Below, piece by piece: positions 10,290 through 19,472 of a stretch of DNA of 64,000 bases. This DNA is from Microglena sp. YARC (Eukaryota > Chlorophyta > Chlorophyceae > Chlamydomonadales > Chlamydomonadaceae): positions 12,922,008 to 12,986,007 of the forward strand of contig CM039466.1 of assembly GCA_022414725.1 (NCBI GenBank), read 5' to 3'. Below the pieces are notes generated by a model that ran no database searches, had not been told where the DNA came from, and saw nothing but the letters and a program-made list of their open reading frames with translations. Position 1 is the stretch's first letter; the number at the start of each line of letters is the position of its first letter. Both the position numbers and the translations under genes were made by a program.

Positions 10290-12190
10290 ATAGGGAGTCC
10301 TGAAGATGAGATTGAATGATTGGCTGCAGGCCCTAACTCAACACCTGATCACTTCACACAGGCATCACGAAGAATCTTGCAAACAGTCATGACCCGGTAC
10401 CACACATCCAGGAATTAGAGATACAGAGCGCAAAAACAGCCCGATAACTTACACTGATACAAAGCCATAGCCGCAAGCGAGGAAAAGAAGCGCTCGGATT
10501 ACTCCTAACAAGCTGTCAGGTGGGGGGAAGTGAGGCACAATTGGTTAATGATGAAACGTTTACCAGGTGCATGTGATTGGAGCGCAGGTGAAACATCCAC
10601 AAGGAGGTGCAGAGCATTTGGACAAGGAGATGCAGAGCATCAGTCAAGCATAATGGTGGAATGAACGCAACCCAGTCTAGAGCATCTCTGCAATGCTCAA
10701 GCATTGGAATACAAAGTATAGCATAACTTCGCTACCAATTTCACATTTCAAGGACATTTGAACAGACCAGACCAGCAAGATTACACTTAATATCTGACGA
10801 ATACTCAGGCAGATCAGAGCACCAGTGCAAGGGTAGCTGGAGCCGTACAGACCTACAGAATGCTGGAGTAGCAATACCACAAGAGCACATGACCCCATAC
10901 CAATGCTTTTCTTTCGTTTTCTTCTTCTTCCAAGCGAATGATTCTACCTGGCTAGTTCTAACCAGAAGGCAAAGCCCCCCAAATTTCAGCATTGCCAGAA
11001 AGCTAGTTGTCTCGACAGCCTATGGGTACCACACAAAGTTTTGACCATTCGTCCAACTACCCATCAAGTACCTGTACTATTATCCACTGCAGCTTCCACT
11101 TACCAGAAGCAGTTCTGTTTTTTTTAGGGTGTGAATCGGCATAGGGGACAAGCAGAACAGGTACGAGGTACAAAGAGAATATAGCCATGTTGAAGGTGCA
11201 AAAGATTCCTGCTCCAGATTTCAGTAGGTAGGATAGCATTAGCAGACAGTAAAAAGGTCTGCAGGGGCAAGGGGGAAAAAGGCGAGCGTTAGACATTGGT
11301 ACGGAAGGCATAATGAACACCTATGAATACGGATGCGGTCCTCGGGGCGAAGAGAGGAGAGGACGGCTGGCAGCGCAACCCAGTGATGAGTATCTCGGTA
11401 ATTAAGTATCGTAGGAGCTAGGGGAAATCCGAGGCAGGCTGTCCGGGCTGAAAATCCGCAGGTGGCAAAACTGGTGACGTTTAACCACGCCGATGAGAGT
11501 TCTTTTCGCTTCGATTCGGTCCCCCATCTAGAAGGGGCGCAATGTTCAAGCTGCAAGTGGAAGGAATAGGACACAAGTCGCGCAATCGAGGTCATTGCGC
11601 TTTCACAGCCTAGGGCAAGAAATAAGACGAGGTTACAATCTCGAAGATAGCGGTAAGGAGAGCCGCTCCAGAAAAAAGTCTCCGCTGGCAGCGAGCGAAG
11701 TCTAGGGGCACATGCATATGAGCAGCTCTGGCGACAAAAGGCATGACGGCAGGACTGAAAGAAAAATCCTGCAAAATAATGCGGGAGGGAACACGATGCG
11801 GCCTTTCCAATCCCCTTTCACTTTCTCGAGAGAACCGTGACAACACAGCTTCTAGGACAAGAAGCTAGCACAGACAGCGAGCTAACCCTCTAAAAACTAT
11901 CCACCGCATGAATCTCGAGATAATCCGGAGCCTCCTTGCTCGAAAATGCAGGAAGACATCCTCGGTTTTGCTATCGAATCCAAGAAGAGCCGACAGAGCA
12001 TTAGCCTTCTTCGCGATATTGAGTTTTTTCATCGCGACACTTGTAATCGAACTAATTAATCAATTCAGCCAGAATCAGACGAGAAAAAGGACGGCAGAAA
12101 GAAATGAAGCACAGCGCCAACTCGGCGTGACATCAGAAGTCTAAAAGGGTGGGTCAACAACAGGAGACATCGAGGCTCCGCGAGCAGGCA
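10290..12190. other. No recognised gene; possible small open frames
   Basis: About 1.9 kb without any recognisable family. The best open frame is plus strand 11908-12144 (78 codons), with a hydrophobic segment AFFAILSFFIATLVIELI followed by a basic tail, so it could be an exon of a single-pass membrane protein. No start or splice context confirms it. Other short frames on the minus strand look random. Confidence 0.3.
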
Positions 12191-12194
12191 TATT

Positions 12195-12259
12195 AATTTG
12201 TACCCCTCTGATTTGTACCCAGACTAGAGGAGTTGTACCCCAGGACTGTTGTACCCCTA
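12195..12259 (+). repeat. Short direct repeats TTGTACCCC next to the PLV
   Basis: The word ttgtaccc occurs four times with irregular spacing, ending exactly where the outermost PLV terminal sequence begins. No counterpart was seen on the right flank. Confidence 0.7.
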
Positions 12260-12277
12260 AGAGGGCGTTTACACGAG

Positions 12278-12840
12278 CAGGTTATCTCGGCCAGTTACGG
12301 TTAAGATGTACAGTTAACTAACTACGAAGCGTTTACACGACACTTTTCGCGTCAGTTATCTCGCCCAGTTAACCATTTTCGCGATAACCATAACTCCCCC
12401 CCCCCCCCCCCCCTAGTTACGGGTTAAAGGTTAAGGTTAGTGGTTCGTTAAGTTCGTTTGGCTTCCGAGCTGTGAGATATATCGGCTACGCTAGCTCCAG
12501 TTCAGTTCGTCAATTTCTGCAGATTCGAATTTTCTAGAGCAGCAAGCAAGAAGGCATTGGCCGAGCAGATGTTGATGATCAGCTGCCAGATCTCACCCAG
12601 CAATCTCGATCGACGGGTCGCTGCGGAGCCTTGAAGTCGCTTGCTTCACAGCACGGTTCGAGGCCCGAAAATAGCTCGTCTGTCACCCAAAATTCAAAAA
12701 TCACGAGGCTATCCAGAAGTACACGACCAACCTGACCGAACGCAAACTGCGAGCGCAAATGCACGTGTAAACAGAAACTGGTTAATTTTGCGTTCGTTGA
12801 GGGTTCGGGCATACGTGGCGCTAACTATTTGGTTATCTCG
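12278..12840 (+). repeat. Extra 0.55-kb segment inside the left PLV terminus
   Basis: Absent from the right terminus, where only about 18 bp separate the outer 18-bp repeat from the conserved block. It is bounded by a direct repeat of ggttatctcg (12279-12288 and 12831-12840), contains an 18-C tract (12396-12413) and gtttacacga words, and has no coding potential. Best read as a later insertion or tandem duplication, with the right side closer to the original form. Confidence 0.55.
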
Positions 12841-13180
12841 CACGACGGCATCTTTCCCGAGTATATAGAAAATTTCGAAAAATGCAAAAGAAGGGTAGGT
12901 AAATTCCGCGACTGTCTAGCGATGGCCCGGGCTATTTGTTTTTGTGGGCGTTCTGTCGTCTTTCTCTCAAATGATCATGCAGTACCAACAATTCGCCTAA
13001 GATTCGGGAGCTGACGCGATTCGCCTTATAGATTCGAGAGCTGACGTGTGTCCCGCGAATAGATAAGAAAAAATACGAGAAAATACGACAAAATACGACA
13101 AAATACGATTCATTACACTTTGTTACACCTTTCTACTCTCCGCGCAGGATGAGGAAGTTGGTTAGCGGAACGCCGCTATA
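12841..13180 (+). repeat. PLV left terminal inverted repeat (conserved block)
   Basis: Matches the complement of 26252-26634. About 180 bp from cacgacggcatc to gggagctgacgcga are nearly identical, followed by a variable part, an array of four aaatacga(c/g) units, cattacactttgttacacc, and a shared inner end agttggttagcggaac. It ends beside the stop of the first minus-strand gene. Confidence 0.92.
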
Positions 13181-13473
13181 ACATGACTTTGCCTATGCCC
13201 TGCGCAACTCTCCCGATTCCGCTCGCTTTGGATAGTATTTTCTCAGCTTCCGGTGAAAAGCCATTTAACGCAGACCCTACACTTCTGATCCCATCTGCCA
13301 CGCCTCCTTGTCCCAACATGTCCGCTATCCCCGCTGCGGCGTTAGACACCGGTATAGAGAACTGTCCCACCTTCCGTACGATATTCCCCAAAATCGGCTA
13401 CCCTTCTCACTGCAGAACCAAAGGAACCAATGGCGCGTCCAACTCCAGATTTGATTGAATCAAAAAGGCCCAT
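13176..13473 (-). pseudogene. Small Gly/Ala-rich amphipathic protein, frameshifted
   Basis: Starting at ATG 13471-13473, just after a TATATAAT-type sequence, the frame reads MGLFDSIKSGVGRAIGSFGS and runs on to about 13390. A G4 run next to T4 there shifts the frame, after which the open frame to 13176 continues with a similar composition (AAAGIADMLGQGG, GIGRVAQGIGKVML). Repaired length would be close to 98 residues. The glycine-spaced amphipathic pattern suggests a membrane-active or internal virion peptide, but this is inference; no family was recognised. The gene ends at the hairpin AGCGG-AACG-CCGCT at the inner edge of the terminal repeat. Confidence 0.6.
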
Positions 13474-13495
13474 ATTATATAATAGCCCTGGATAT

Positions 13496-14325
13496 TTATT
13501 TCAGTGCAAGTAAGGTAATTTTATCGTTTAGGTTTTTCAAAATTGATAAAATCGATTCTAAAGGATCGTTTTTGGATTCATAATCTATCCTCAAAGTAAT
13601 GCTCCAGTCGTAGGGAAAAGGTCCTATCTCGTCTTTGTGTTCGTCCTTGATTGATAATTCCAGTTCTGACACGTGAGACGCGCTGGTGTAGAAGCTAAAA
13701 TCGTCATTCACATTTTGATAAATGATGTTGGCAAAACTAGGGACGTTAACAGGGACCCTTATTAATACATCTGATTCCTGTGCATTGGTTTGACGGAAAT
13801 TATTCACAGCCGAGTTAGTTACCTTTGGGAGGTTATGATGAATTGTCAGGAAACTTTCTAAGTTCAAACGCAATGGGAAGCTGCTAACAAACTGTGATCC
13901 ACTTGGCTTATCATGTGGGAGGAACCCAAATAAATATGAACTTTTATCTTTGAATTCAAACCCATAATTTGGACCAGGTGTGTTAAAAAGTGCATAATCC
14001 GTTTATTTTCATTGTGGTTTATGGTCCAGCCTGGTAGTAAAGTGTTCAGTGTTGCTAACCATTGATCCAGGTCGTAGTTTCCAACAGGGATTCTAACGGA
14101 TGTCTTTGTCCCATTATTAACAACACTGAAGTCATTGTTACTCGCCCTAATACTATAGAAACATCTATTGATTATTAAATCCGTAACGGTTATTTTAGTA
14201 CGACCACCGAATTCGTTATGTAAGATCCCTGCAGGTAGACTTGTTGTGAAGTTATCTGGTGTCCCAGATGTTCTGTATTGTGAGCTGATGTATATTAATT
14301 GAGTTTTGACAACAATGGGCGCCAT
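13496..14325 (-). pseudogene. Putative minor capsid (jelly-roll type) protein, one frameshift
   Basis: Begins at ATG 14323-14325 directly after TTATATA. The first about 110 codons read well (SSQYRTSGTPDNFTTSLPAG, then IRIPVGNYDLDQWLATLN). Near 13985-14000 a T-rich run shifts the frame, and the continuation is open to 13496. Repaired length is about 275 residues. The pattern of an N-terminal YR-x-GT block followed by a short beta-rich unit and a GNY motif is one I associate with small virion proteins of PLVs and Polintons. The assignment to penton or another minor capsid role is tentative. It overlaps the start of the next gene by one base. Confidence 0.55.
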
Positions 14326-14726
14326 TATATAATTTCGTAGATAATAACTGATAGAATGAAATTTGGGAATCCAACATACAGATTTCCAGCGGCATCGTAT
14401 ACTGTTATATTTAATTGTTGATTTTTCAGAGACGGGATTAGCTTGTGACCTACTGTATTGCTTGTAATTGTCTTAACAATACTGTGGGTTTCCCCTCCTA
14501 AAAGCAGATTTGTTCTCTCTCCATTCACTGAATTATCAAAGGAGGTTTGAGCGAATATGCCATTTGCGCTCATGCAGAATGGCCCTAGTTTACTTGCAGT
14601 TGTAAATGATTCAACAGCCAGCTGGTATCCCTTTTCATTGTATGGCAGGTCGCAATTTAGTTTTAATTGGTAGTTCTGTGTTGATGCATTGTATGAGCTA
14701 AATAACGTTACTCTCTGCCAAGCCAT
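14325..14726 (-). CDS. Small beta-rich PLV protein, unknown function
   Basis: An intact frame of 133 codons starting MAWQRVTLFSSYNAS and ending FILSVIIYEII. Predicted to be mostly beta strand with alternating polar residues, no membrane segment apart from a hydrophobic tail. It sits between a capsid-like gene and another small gene in one leftward cluster with one-base to zero spacing, so a virion structural role is plausible. No family recognised with certainty. Confidence 0.65.
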   Translation of the reverse strand: MAWQRVTLFSSYNASTQNYQLKLNCDLPYNEKGYQLAVESFTTASKLGPFCMSANGIFAQTSFDNSVNGERTNLLLGGETHSIVKTITSNTVGHKLIPSLKNQQLNITVYDAAGNLYVGFPNFILSVIIYEII

Positions 14727-14978
14727 TTATATTACTGTATATTTTTCATTTTCTACAGTGACCAAACCTTCCAAGACCTCGTTTGAAACCGATTTTTTCT
14801 GCTTATTCATATCTTTCCGTATAAGTTTTTTGTCCCTATACATGAGTGGTTTAGCAATATGTAGGGAAATGCACGAATCCACTAAATATTCCGGCAGTCC
14901 GGGTGACAAGTCCAATACTGCTGCTTTCAGATACTTGTAATCATTGGTCTGTCTATATTCATTTGTGATAGCCGCCAT
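14727..14978 (-). CDS. Small PLV protein, unknown function
   Basis: An intact 83-codon frame beginning MAAITNEYRQTNDYKYLKAA. It is charged, with a Lys-rich middle (RDKKLIRKDMNKQKK). Directly abuts the next gene downstream and lies 14 bp downstream of the packaging ATPase. Small genes of this size next to the ATPase are common in PLVs and virophage-like elements; no function is assigned. Confidence 0.6.
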   Translation of the reverse strand: MAAITNEYRQTNDYKYLKAAVLDLSPGLPEYLVDSCISLHIAKPLMYRDKKLIRKDMNKQKKSVSNEVLEGLVTVENEKYTVI

Positions 14979-14992
14979 TGTTTAACAATAAT

Positions 14993-15817
14993 TCAGAAAA
15001 ATAATTTTACTGTAAGCTGAGAATGATGTCGAAAATTCTTTTTGAACCTTTGGCTTTTGTCTTGTGTAAAATCCATCACAAGTGCATCATGTTCGTTTCC
15101 CGTTGCGTGCAGATAGAGTGCTTCAAACTTCTGTAGAGTGATCGAACTACTTACTTCTTCGTATAAATCCTCCAAGATCTTAGTGCTGGCAAACTTGAAT
15201 AGCACAAAAAGACTTGTATTGGTTCGAATAGACTTAGGGATTGCTTTGAGATTCTGTGTGCATATCATTATGTTTATACCCAAATGTCTGTTCTTGAGAA
15301 CCAAATTAGTCAAGGCTGATTTACCAACAGATTTAAACGCACTACTGCCAACAAGGTCGTCCAATATGAGATATACCACACAACCGTTTGGGTACTTGCA
15401 TGTAGGTCGTTGGTATCCAGTTCTCTCAAGGAAATCGATTTCTTCATATGATAATCCGTCTATGTTGCCTTTCATAAACTTGGAATAAACAATCATCTGC
15501 CTTCTGCATTCTTCTGTATTTTCCTTTTCAAGTTTGATGTTTTCAATCACTTCTAAAAGTTTGGAGTCTGAATATTCTGAAATGATATCATTTGGATCAA
15601 TTTTCAAGCAATTAAATACAGGGTTAGCATCATGTGTCGGGGAAATTACTATAACTCTCATATCTTGTTTGCCATTAAATCCATAAATCTCGTATTGTTT
15701 CAATAATTTGCAGAGACTGTACGTCTTCCCACTTCCCCTGATACATGTAATTGCTATTGGCAACTGTAAGATTTGATGAAAATTCAGTCTTTGGATACAT
15801 GTAGTTAGAATTACCAA
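14993..15817 (-). CDS. FtsK/A32-like DNA packaging ATPase
   Basis: A frame of about 274 codons. Walker A is ITCIRGSGKTYSL near residue 30 and Walker B is VVYLILDDL near residue 150, followed by a sensor-like NRHLGINIMICTQN. This matches the A32/FtsK genome-packaging ATPases of PLVs, virophages and Polintons, which use ATP to pump DNA into the capsid. Length is in the usual range (about 230-300). No good ATG was found: the open frame begins at a TTG codon 30 residues before Walker A, so the true start may lie upstream with a frameshift joining it to the frame at 15675-16007. The catalytic motifs themselves are intact. Confidence 0.85.
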   Translation of the reverse strand: MVILTTCIQRLNFHQILQLPIAITCIRGSGKTYSLCKLLKQYEIYGFNGKQDMRVIVISPTHDANPVFNCLKIDPNDIISEYSDSKLLEVIENIKLEKENTEECRRQMIVYSKFMKGNIDGLSYEEIDFLERTGYQRPTCKYPNGCVVYLILDDLVGSSAFKSVGKSALTNLVLKNRHLGINIMICTQNLKAIPKSIRTNTSLFVLFKFASTKILEDLYEEVSSSITLQKFEALYLHATGNEHDALVMDFTQDKSQRFKKNFRHHSQLTVKLFF

Positions 15818-16007
15818 CAGCTAAATTGGAACTGAATACAATACCATTTGTGTTTTGAACAACCTGGGATGAAATTACACCTATTGATATCTGATTAGCA
15901 GTTGCTAGGTTTTTGGCAAATAACGCAACGTCATTAGCTCCGTTTATACTATTCTGAACCCTCTTGGTATTTTGTGGCTGCCCAAATATATATTGACTGG
16001 AATACAT
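15675..16007 (-). CDS. Unknown PLV protein overlapping the ATPase start
   Basis: A frame of 110 codons starting MYSSQYIFGQPQNTKRVQNS, in a different frame from the ATPase and overlapping its first 143 bp. The overlapping part contains two similar blocks, NLAVGNSNYMY and NLTVANSNYMY, which reflect a diverged direct repeat in the DNA. The first 70 codons probably form either a separate small gene or the true N-terminus of the ATPase region. No family recognised. Confidence 0.4.
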   Translation of the reverse strand: MYSSQYIFGQPQNTKRVQNSINGANDVALFAKNLATANQISIGVISSQVVQNTNGIVFSSNLAVGNSNYMYPKTEFSSNLTVANSNYMYQGKWEDVQSLQIIETIRDLWI

Positions 16008-16034
16008 TAAATTTAGGACATGTATTATAACAAA

Positions 16035-16519
16035 ATGAGAACAAGGAAAGTTGTTAAAAAAATACAGTTAATAATAAGTCCAATCACATCAAACTATTTG
16101 CAAGAGGTAGGAATATTTCCCAACGAGCTACCATCATAAACATTAAATTACCAGCCGACAGGACACAGCCTAGAATGCTAGGGTTTAATCCATATGAGTA
16201 TGCCATCAAAATTCCTGCGCAAGCCCCGCCGACAATGATATCTCAGATTGTGAACCAACATTCAGCTGTGGAAAAGCTGGTAAAGTCTGTCCAAACAGAA
16301 CAACAAAAATAACAACCCAAACAGGAAACAGCAAGTGGACCAAGTGGTTTATCAGCCGAAGAGAAAGAAAAACTATATTTCAATAAACGTCCTACAGGAG
16401 ACATGGATTCTGATTTTGGTTTAACAACGCCAAATGTTTCTGAATTCAGAAATCCCGGGGAAGCGTCAGGCTCCAGGACAAGTCTTAGAAAAACATGGAT
16501 GATCTTCAACAAAAATTAA
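16035..16519 (+). pseudogene. Small PLV gene, frameshift and stop
   Basis: Reads MRTRKVVKK from the ATG at 16035, then an A7 run changes the frame. The continuing frame is good to a TAA at 16310-16312 and, in the same frame, onward to 16519 (LSAEEKEKLYFNKRPTGDMD is in this last part). Total about 160 codons when read through. It overlaps the next gene start (16495) by 25 bp, typical of compact viral gene order. It contains a Pro-rich middle and a charged C-terminus. No family recognised. Its position just before the capsid genes suggests a virion or scaffold role. Confidence 0.5.
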
Positions 16520-16701
16520 ACATGTTTGATTCCAAACATAAAAAAGTTGGAAATTCTGCACAATCAAAACTAGATATAATAGCCATTGCTACCGAATGGC
16601 AAGGCAGGAACAATGATCCAGCTTTGCAAATTCTTTTGAATCGGCCAGCAGTCTCTCATCATTACAAACAAATCCACACTTATCTGAAGGGTAAAAAATA
16701 A
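16495..16701 (+). CDS. Small PLV protein, unknown function
   Basis: An intact 68-codon frame beginning MDDLQQKLNMFDSKHKK and ending HTYLKGKK, predicted mostly helical and basic. It lies 45 bp upstream of the major capsid gene and overlaps the preceding gene. No known domain. Confidence 0.55.
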   Translation: MDDLQQKLNMFDSKHKKVGNSAQSKLDIIAIATEWQGRNNDPALQILLNRPAVSHHYKQIHTYLKGKK

Positions 16702-16746
16702 AACATTTTTTATTATTTTCAAAACAATACTTATACAAACACTTCC

Positions 16747-17926
16747 ATGTCGGCTTATCCAAAGAACTTGCAATATTTGGTGAAAAAAATACAGAATTAT
16801 TCGCGGGCGACGAAGCGCTTAAGTACGCTCAACAGCACGACTGCAACGAATTCCGGCGTGATAACCGTAGATCTTCCTTCAAACTGCTTGGTCGATAGTG
16901 ATACTTTGATTATGCACTTTAATGGGAAAACAGAAGGTGGTGGATTTGCAAGAAACATCGAGTCGATAATTTCCCGAGTGGATTTGGAAGTGAATGGAGT
17001 GGTCGTTTCGGGTTGCTCAAATTACAATCAGCTGTGGAATATCATTGCTGATACCAGTTTTGGGGAGGACGCACATAATCGCAGGAAAATCGTACAAGGA
17101 GGAGGGGATGCATCTGCTGGTCCATCTGCTGAAGCACCATATTCCATATCGAACTGGTTGAGTCTTAACAGCTTTCAACCGTCCGTCTATCATTGATACT
17201 AAACTATTAGGACTGGTCCGACTACGAATTCAACTTGACGGAGCAAACTGTCTAGTCGGAGGAGGAACATTCACACTATCAGACATTTCATTCAGTGTCG
17301 ACACAATCTCGATTGATGACGGGATATTTGATGCAATGCATAACGCATTTTTATCTAGTGGAGGGGTATACGAGCTAAGCTTCCGCAATTACTTCAGTTT
17401 CAGTTCCGCTGCAACTTCCTATAGTCAATCAACTAAATTTAGTGTATCTTCTCAATCGGTCAATAGGGCATGGGGAACTTTTGTGGCACAGAGTCCATCA
17501 GGTGGGCTTGATGGAGTTACAAAATCGTCTAATACCTTCACAAGAAAAGCGACTGGAATGGGAAGCGCGCAATTTAATCTGAATGGAATATACACACCTG
17601 ATTTCCGTGCGAATCCGGGTCAGTGTTTTGCCCTAACGCAGTCATCATATAATCAATTACAATCGGCAGACGGGGGAAGCCATCCTTATTGTGACACTTA
17701 TGCTAAATGGCTTGACAACTTTTTTTGCCTAAGTTGCAAGTTCTGCCACAACGATGATTCTTTCCTATCTGGCGTGGACACCAGGGGTAATTCAAGCATA
17801 GGGTCATTTGACACGCAGAGCATAGGTGGCGCAGTTGGCGCCGAGTCACTGACAGCCCTTGTTTTCATCGAATGTGGTTCCATGTTAAGGATAGGCGCTG
17901 GTAGACAACTCGAATTAGTACTCTAA
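16747..17926 (+). pseudogene. MCP: Major capsid protein (double jelly-roll), one frameshift
   Basis: Begins MSAYPKNLQYLVKKIQNYSR. The N-terminal part has the block expected for PLV capsid proteins: a Ser/Thr-rich leader, SGVITVDLPSNCLVDSDTL, then GFARNIESIISRVDLEVNG and YNQLWNIIAD. Near 17170-17195 the frame changes by one base and the protein continues (GLVRLRIQLDG and onward) to the stop at 17924-17926, for about 393 residues in total. It would form the pseudo-hexameric capsomers of an icosahedral virion. The frameshift is the only visible lesion. Seven bases after the stop is the hairpin GTTAGCTTTGCTAAC. The next gene is another likely capsid protein. Confidence 0.85.
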
Positions 17927-17933
17927 CTGTTTG

Positions 17934-17948
17934 GTTAGCTTTGCTAAC
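17934..17948 (+). terminator. Gene-end hairpin after the major capsid gene
   Basis: GTTAGCTTTGCTAAC: a 6-bp stem with a 3-base loop, flanked by tttg and aaaata. The same motif with two changes lies at the end of the small membrane-protein gene (19400-19414). Hairpins at gene ends act as polyadenylation or termination signals in mimiviruses and their virophages; that role here is inference. Confidence 0.5.
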
Positions 17949-17979
17949 AAAATATAAAACATATCTAACAATAATATAA

Positions 17980-19083
17980 ATGAACCCTGTACCAAAACAT
18001 ATAACAAAGGTGTTCAGTTTTGAGGCCATAGGTGATACTATTTTTTCCCCCAAAAGCCAATGCGTATTCGAGATAAATGAAGGGATTTGGGATTTGAACA
18101 GCGCGAAGATAATGTTTACAATGAATTCACTAGGAGAAGCGCCTCGTGGGATTGGATGTGTGATCAGTACTCTTTCAGTATATTTTGATGATGTCCTAAT
18201 TCAAACAATAAATGAGTATAATCATTTGGCTAGGATGATGGACGTACACAACTCGACACAAGCCTCAACTAATATGTTTGGGAATAATCAAGCAGTCGAC
18301 ATTGTTGCAGAGACAGATCGGATACCGTTCGTGATTGATAAATTCCATGGTATCCTAGGAACTAAGGACTGTATTGTTAAAGGCAAAATCAGAATTGTTA
18401 TTGAGTGGGCAGACGCTGTTGTGCTGTTAAGAGACAATGTATCTGTTGGATATGAAATTGTAAAACCAACACTCATTATCAAAAGTGAAATAGAAGACAA
18501 CGTATCCGATAGAATTGAATTCGATAATTTCACCAGTCAATTTCAACTCAATGAATCCGAAAATCAAACAACAAATATATTTGTTGGGTCGCGTGATATT
18601 GAATATGTCTTGGCTACTTTTTTACAGTATGATTATTATAAAAAGGTATCTACACAAGATTATAATGGGACGAGTTACTTATTTAGTCATGGATTAAAAG
18701 AGATTCATCTTCAAAGTAATCCAGTTTATGTAGGATTTAGTATTAACAATATACCTCTCGCAAATCATCCTATTCCTTATGATAAAGCAATAGAATACCT
18801 GGATTTCATATTCGATAACGAAAATCGTGCGATAGAACACCTCATGACGCACACTGTTGACGGGACATTATTGATGAGATTTCCCCCAACTATTTCATCT
18901 TACCAATGGGCCTGTGGGCTGCCTATTGATATAGAGAATGAAGAAGATATCAATTATGATATTTCATTTTATTCAAACGGAAACAATAATATAAAAAATT
19001 ACTCACTTTTATTCGTGAAATACAACTGTCTTCTAGAATTAGATAATGACGAAACGGGTTCAAAATATATTTACACAAAGTAA
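17980..19083 (+). CDS. Putative minor capsid (penton) protein
   Basis: An intact frame of 367 codons starting MNPVPKHITKVFSFEAIGD, with an AT-rich TATAA-like sequence just before the ATG. The protein is rich in beta strands with repeated Asn/Asp/Ile, no membrane segment and no catalytic motif. Position directly after the major capsid gene, size and composition match the minor (penton) capsid gene of PLVs and virophages, which forms the vertices of the capsid. The identification rests on context and general character rather than on a decisive motif. Confidence 0.65.
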   Translation: MNPVPKHITKVFSFEAIGDTIFSPKSQCVFEINEGIWDLNSAKIMFTMNSLGEAPRGIGCVISTLSVYFDDVLIQTINEYNHLARMMDVHNSTQASTNMFGNNQAVDIVAETDRIPFVIDKFHGILGTKDCIVKGKIRIVIEWADAVVLLRDNVSVGYEIVKPTLIIKSEIEDNVSDRIEFDNFTSQFQLNESENQTTNIFVGSRDIEYVLATFLQYDYYKKVSTQDYNGTSYLFSHGLKEIHLQSNPVYVGFSINNIPLANHPIPYDKAIEYLDFIFDNENRAIEHLMTHTVDGTLLMRFPPTISSYQWACGLPIDIENEEDINYDISFYSNGNNNIKNYSLLFVKYNCLLELDNDETGSKYIYTK

Positions 19084-19091
19084 TATATAAC

Positions 19092-19404
19092 ATGGACAAA
19101 TATATGTTACCTCTCTGCATCGAGTCCTGGCCGAAAAAAACACAGTACAATCAACCAGCAACAAACTTTATTGGCAGACGAACAATACGCACACCCTTAC
19201 ATGAATCAGACCTTCTCTGGGGAAGACCTATTCCAAGGAAGCCTAATGCAGTCAAAATACTCCGAACTCTCCCAGTATATCCCAAATTCCAATAAATCTG
19301 ATTGGATCATCTTCGATATCCACTCAGAAACTCGGAACGCAGAACCCAGAAAACATAAAAATAATGTGTTGGTGTTCTTGGTTCTTTTGTTTCTGTTTGG
19401 TTAG
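19092..19404 (+). pseudogene. Small protein with C-terminal membrane segment, frameshifted
   Basis: From the ATG at 19092 (after taatatataac) the frame reads MDKYMLPLCIESWPKK. At an A7 run (19134-19140) the frame changes, and the shifted frame, open to 19404, gives a polar central region and ends with the hydrophobic segment NNVLVFLVLLFLFG. Repaired length is about 104 residues. A tail-anchored small protein beside the capsid genes would fit a virion membrane or entry role, but this is inference. The gene stop lies within the gene-end hairpin. Confidence 0.5.
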
Positions 19405-19414
19405 CTCTGCTAGC
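19400..19414 (+). terminator. Gene-end hairpin, second copy
   Basis: GTTAGCTCTGCTAGC with flanks ctgtttg and aaaaca, nearly the same as the hairpin at 17934-17948 over about 22 bp. It overlaps the stop codon of the small membrane-protein gene. Confidence 0.5.
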
Positions 19415-19472
19415 AAAACAGTCTATTTTATTTTTCTAAGTAATTCTAATATTTTCTAATGTAAAATCACAT

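Noticed and set aside
12260..12840. Treating the left 0.55-kb segment as a separate MITE with gcgtttacacg ends
   Set aside because: The inverted word (cgtgtaaac near 12767) is short and the GGTTATCTCG direct repeat explains the borders better; kept only as an extra segment.
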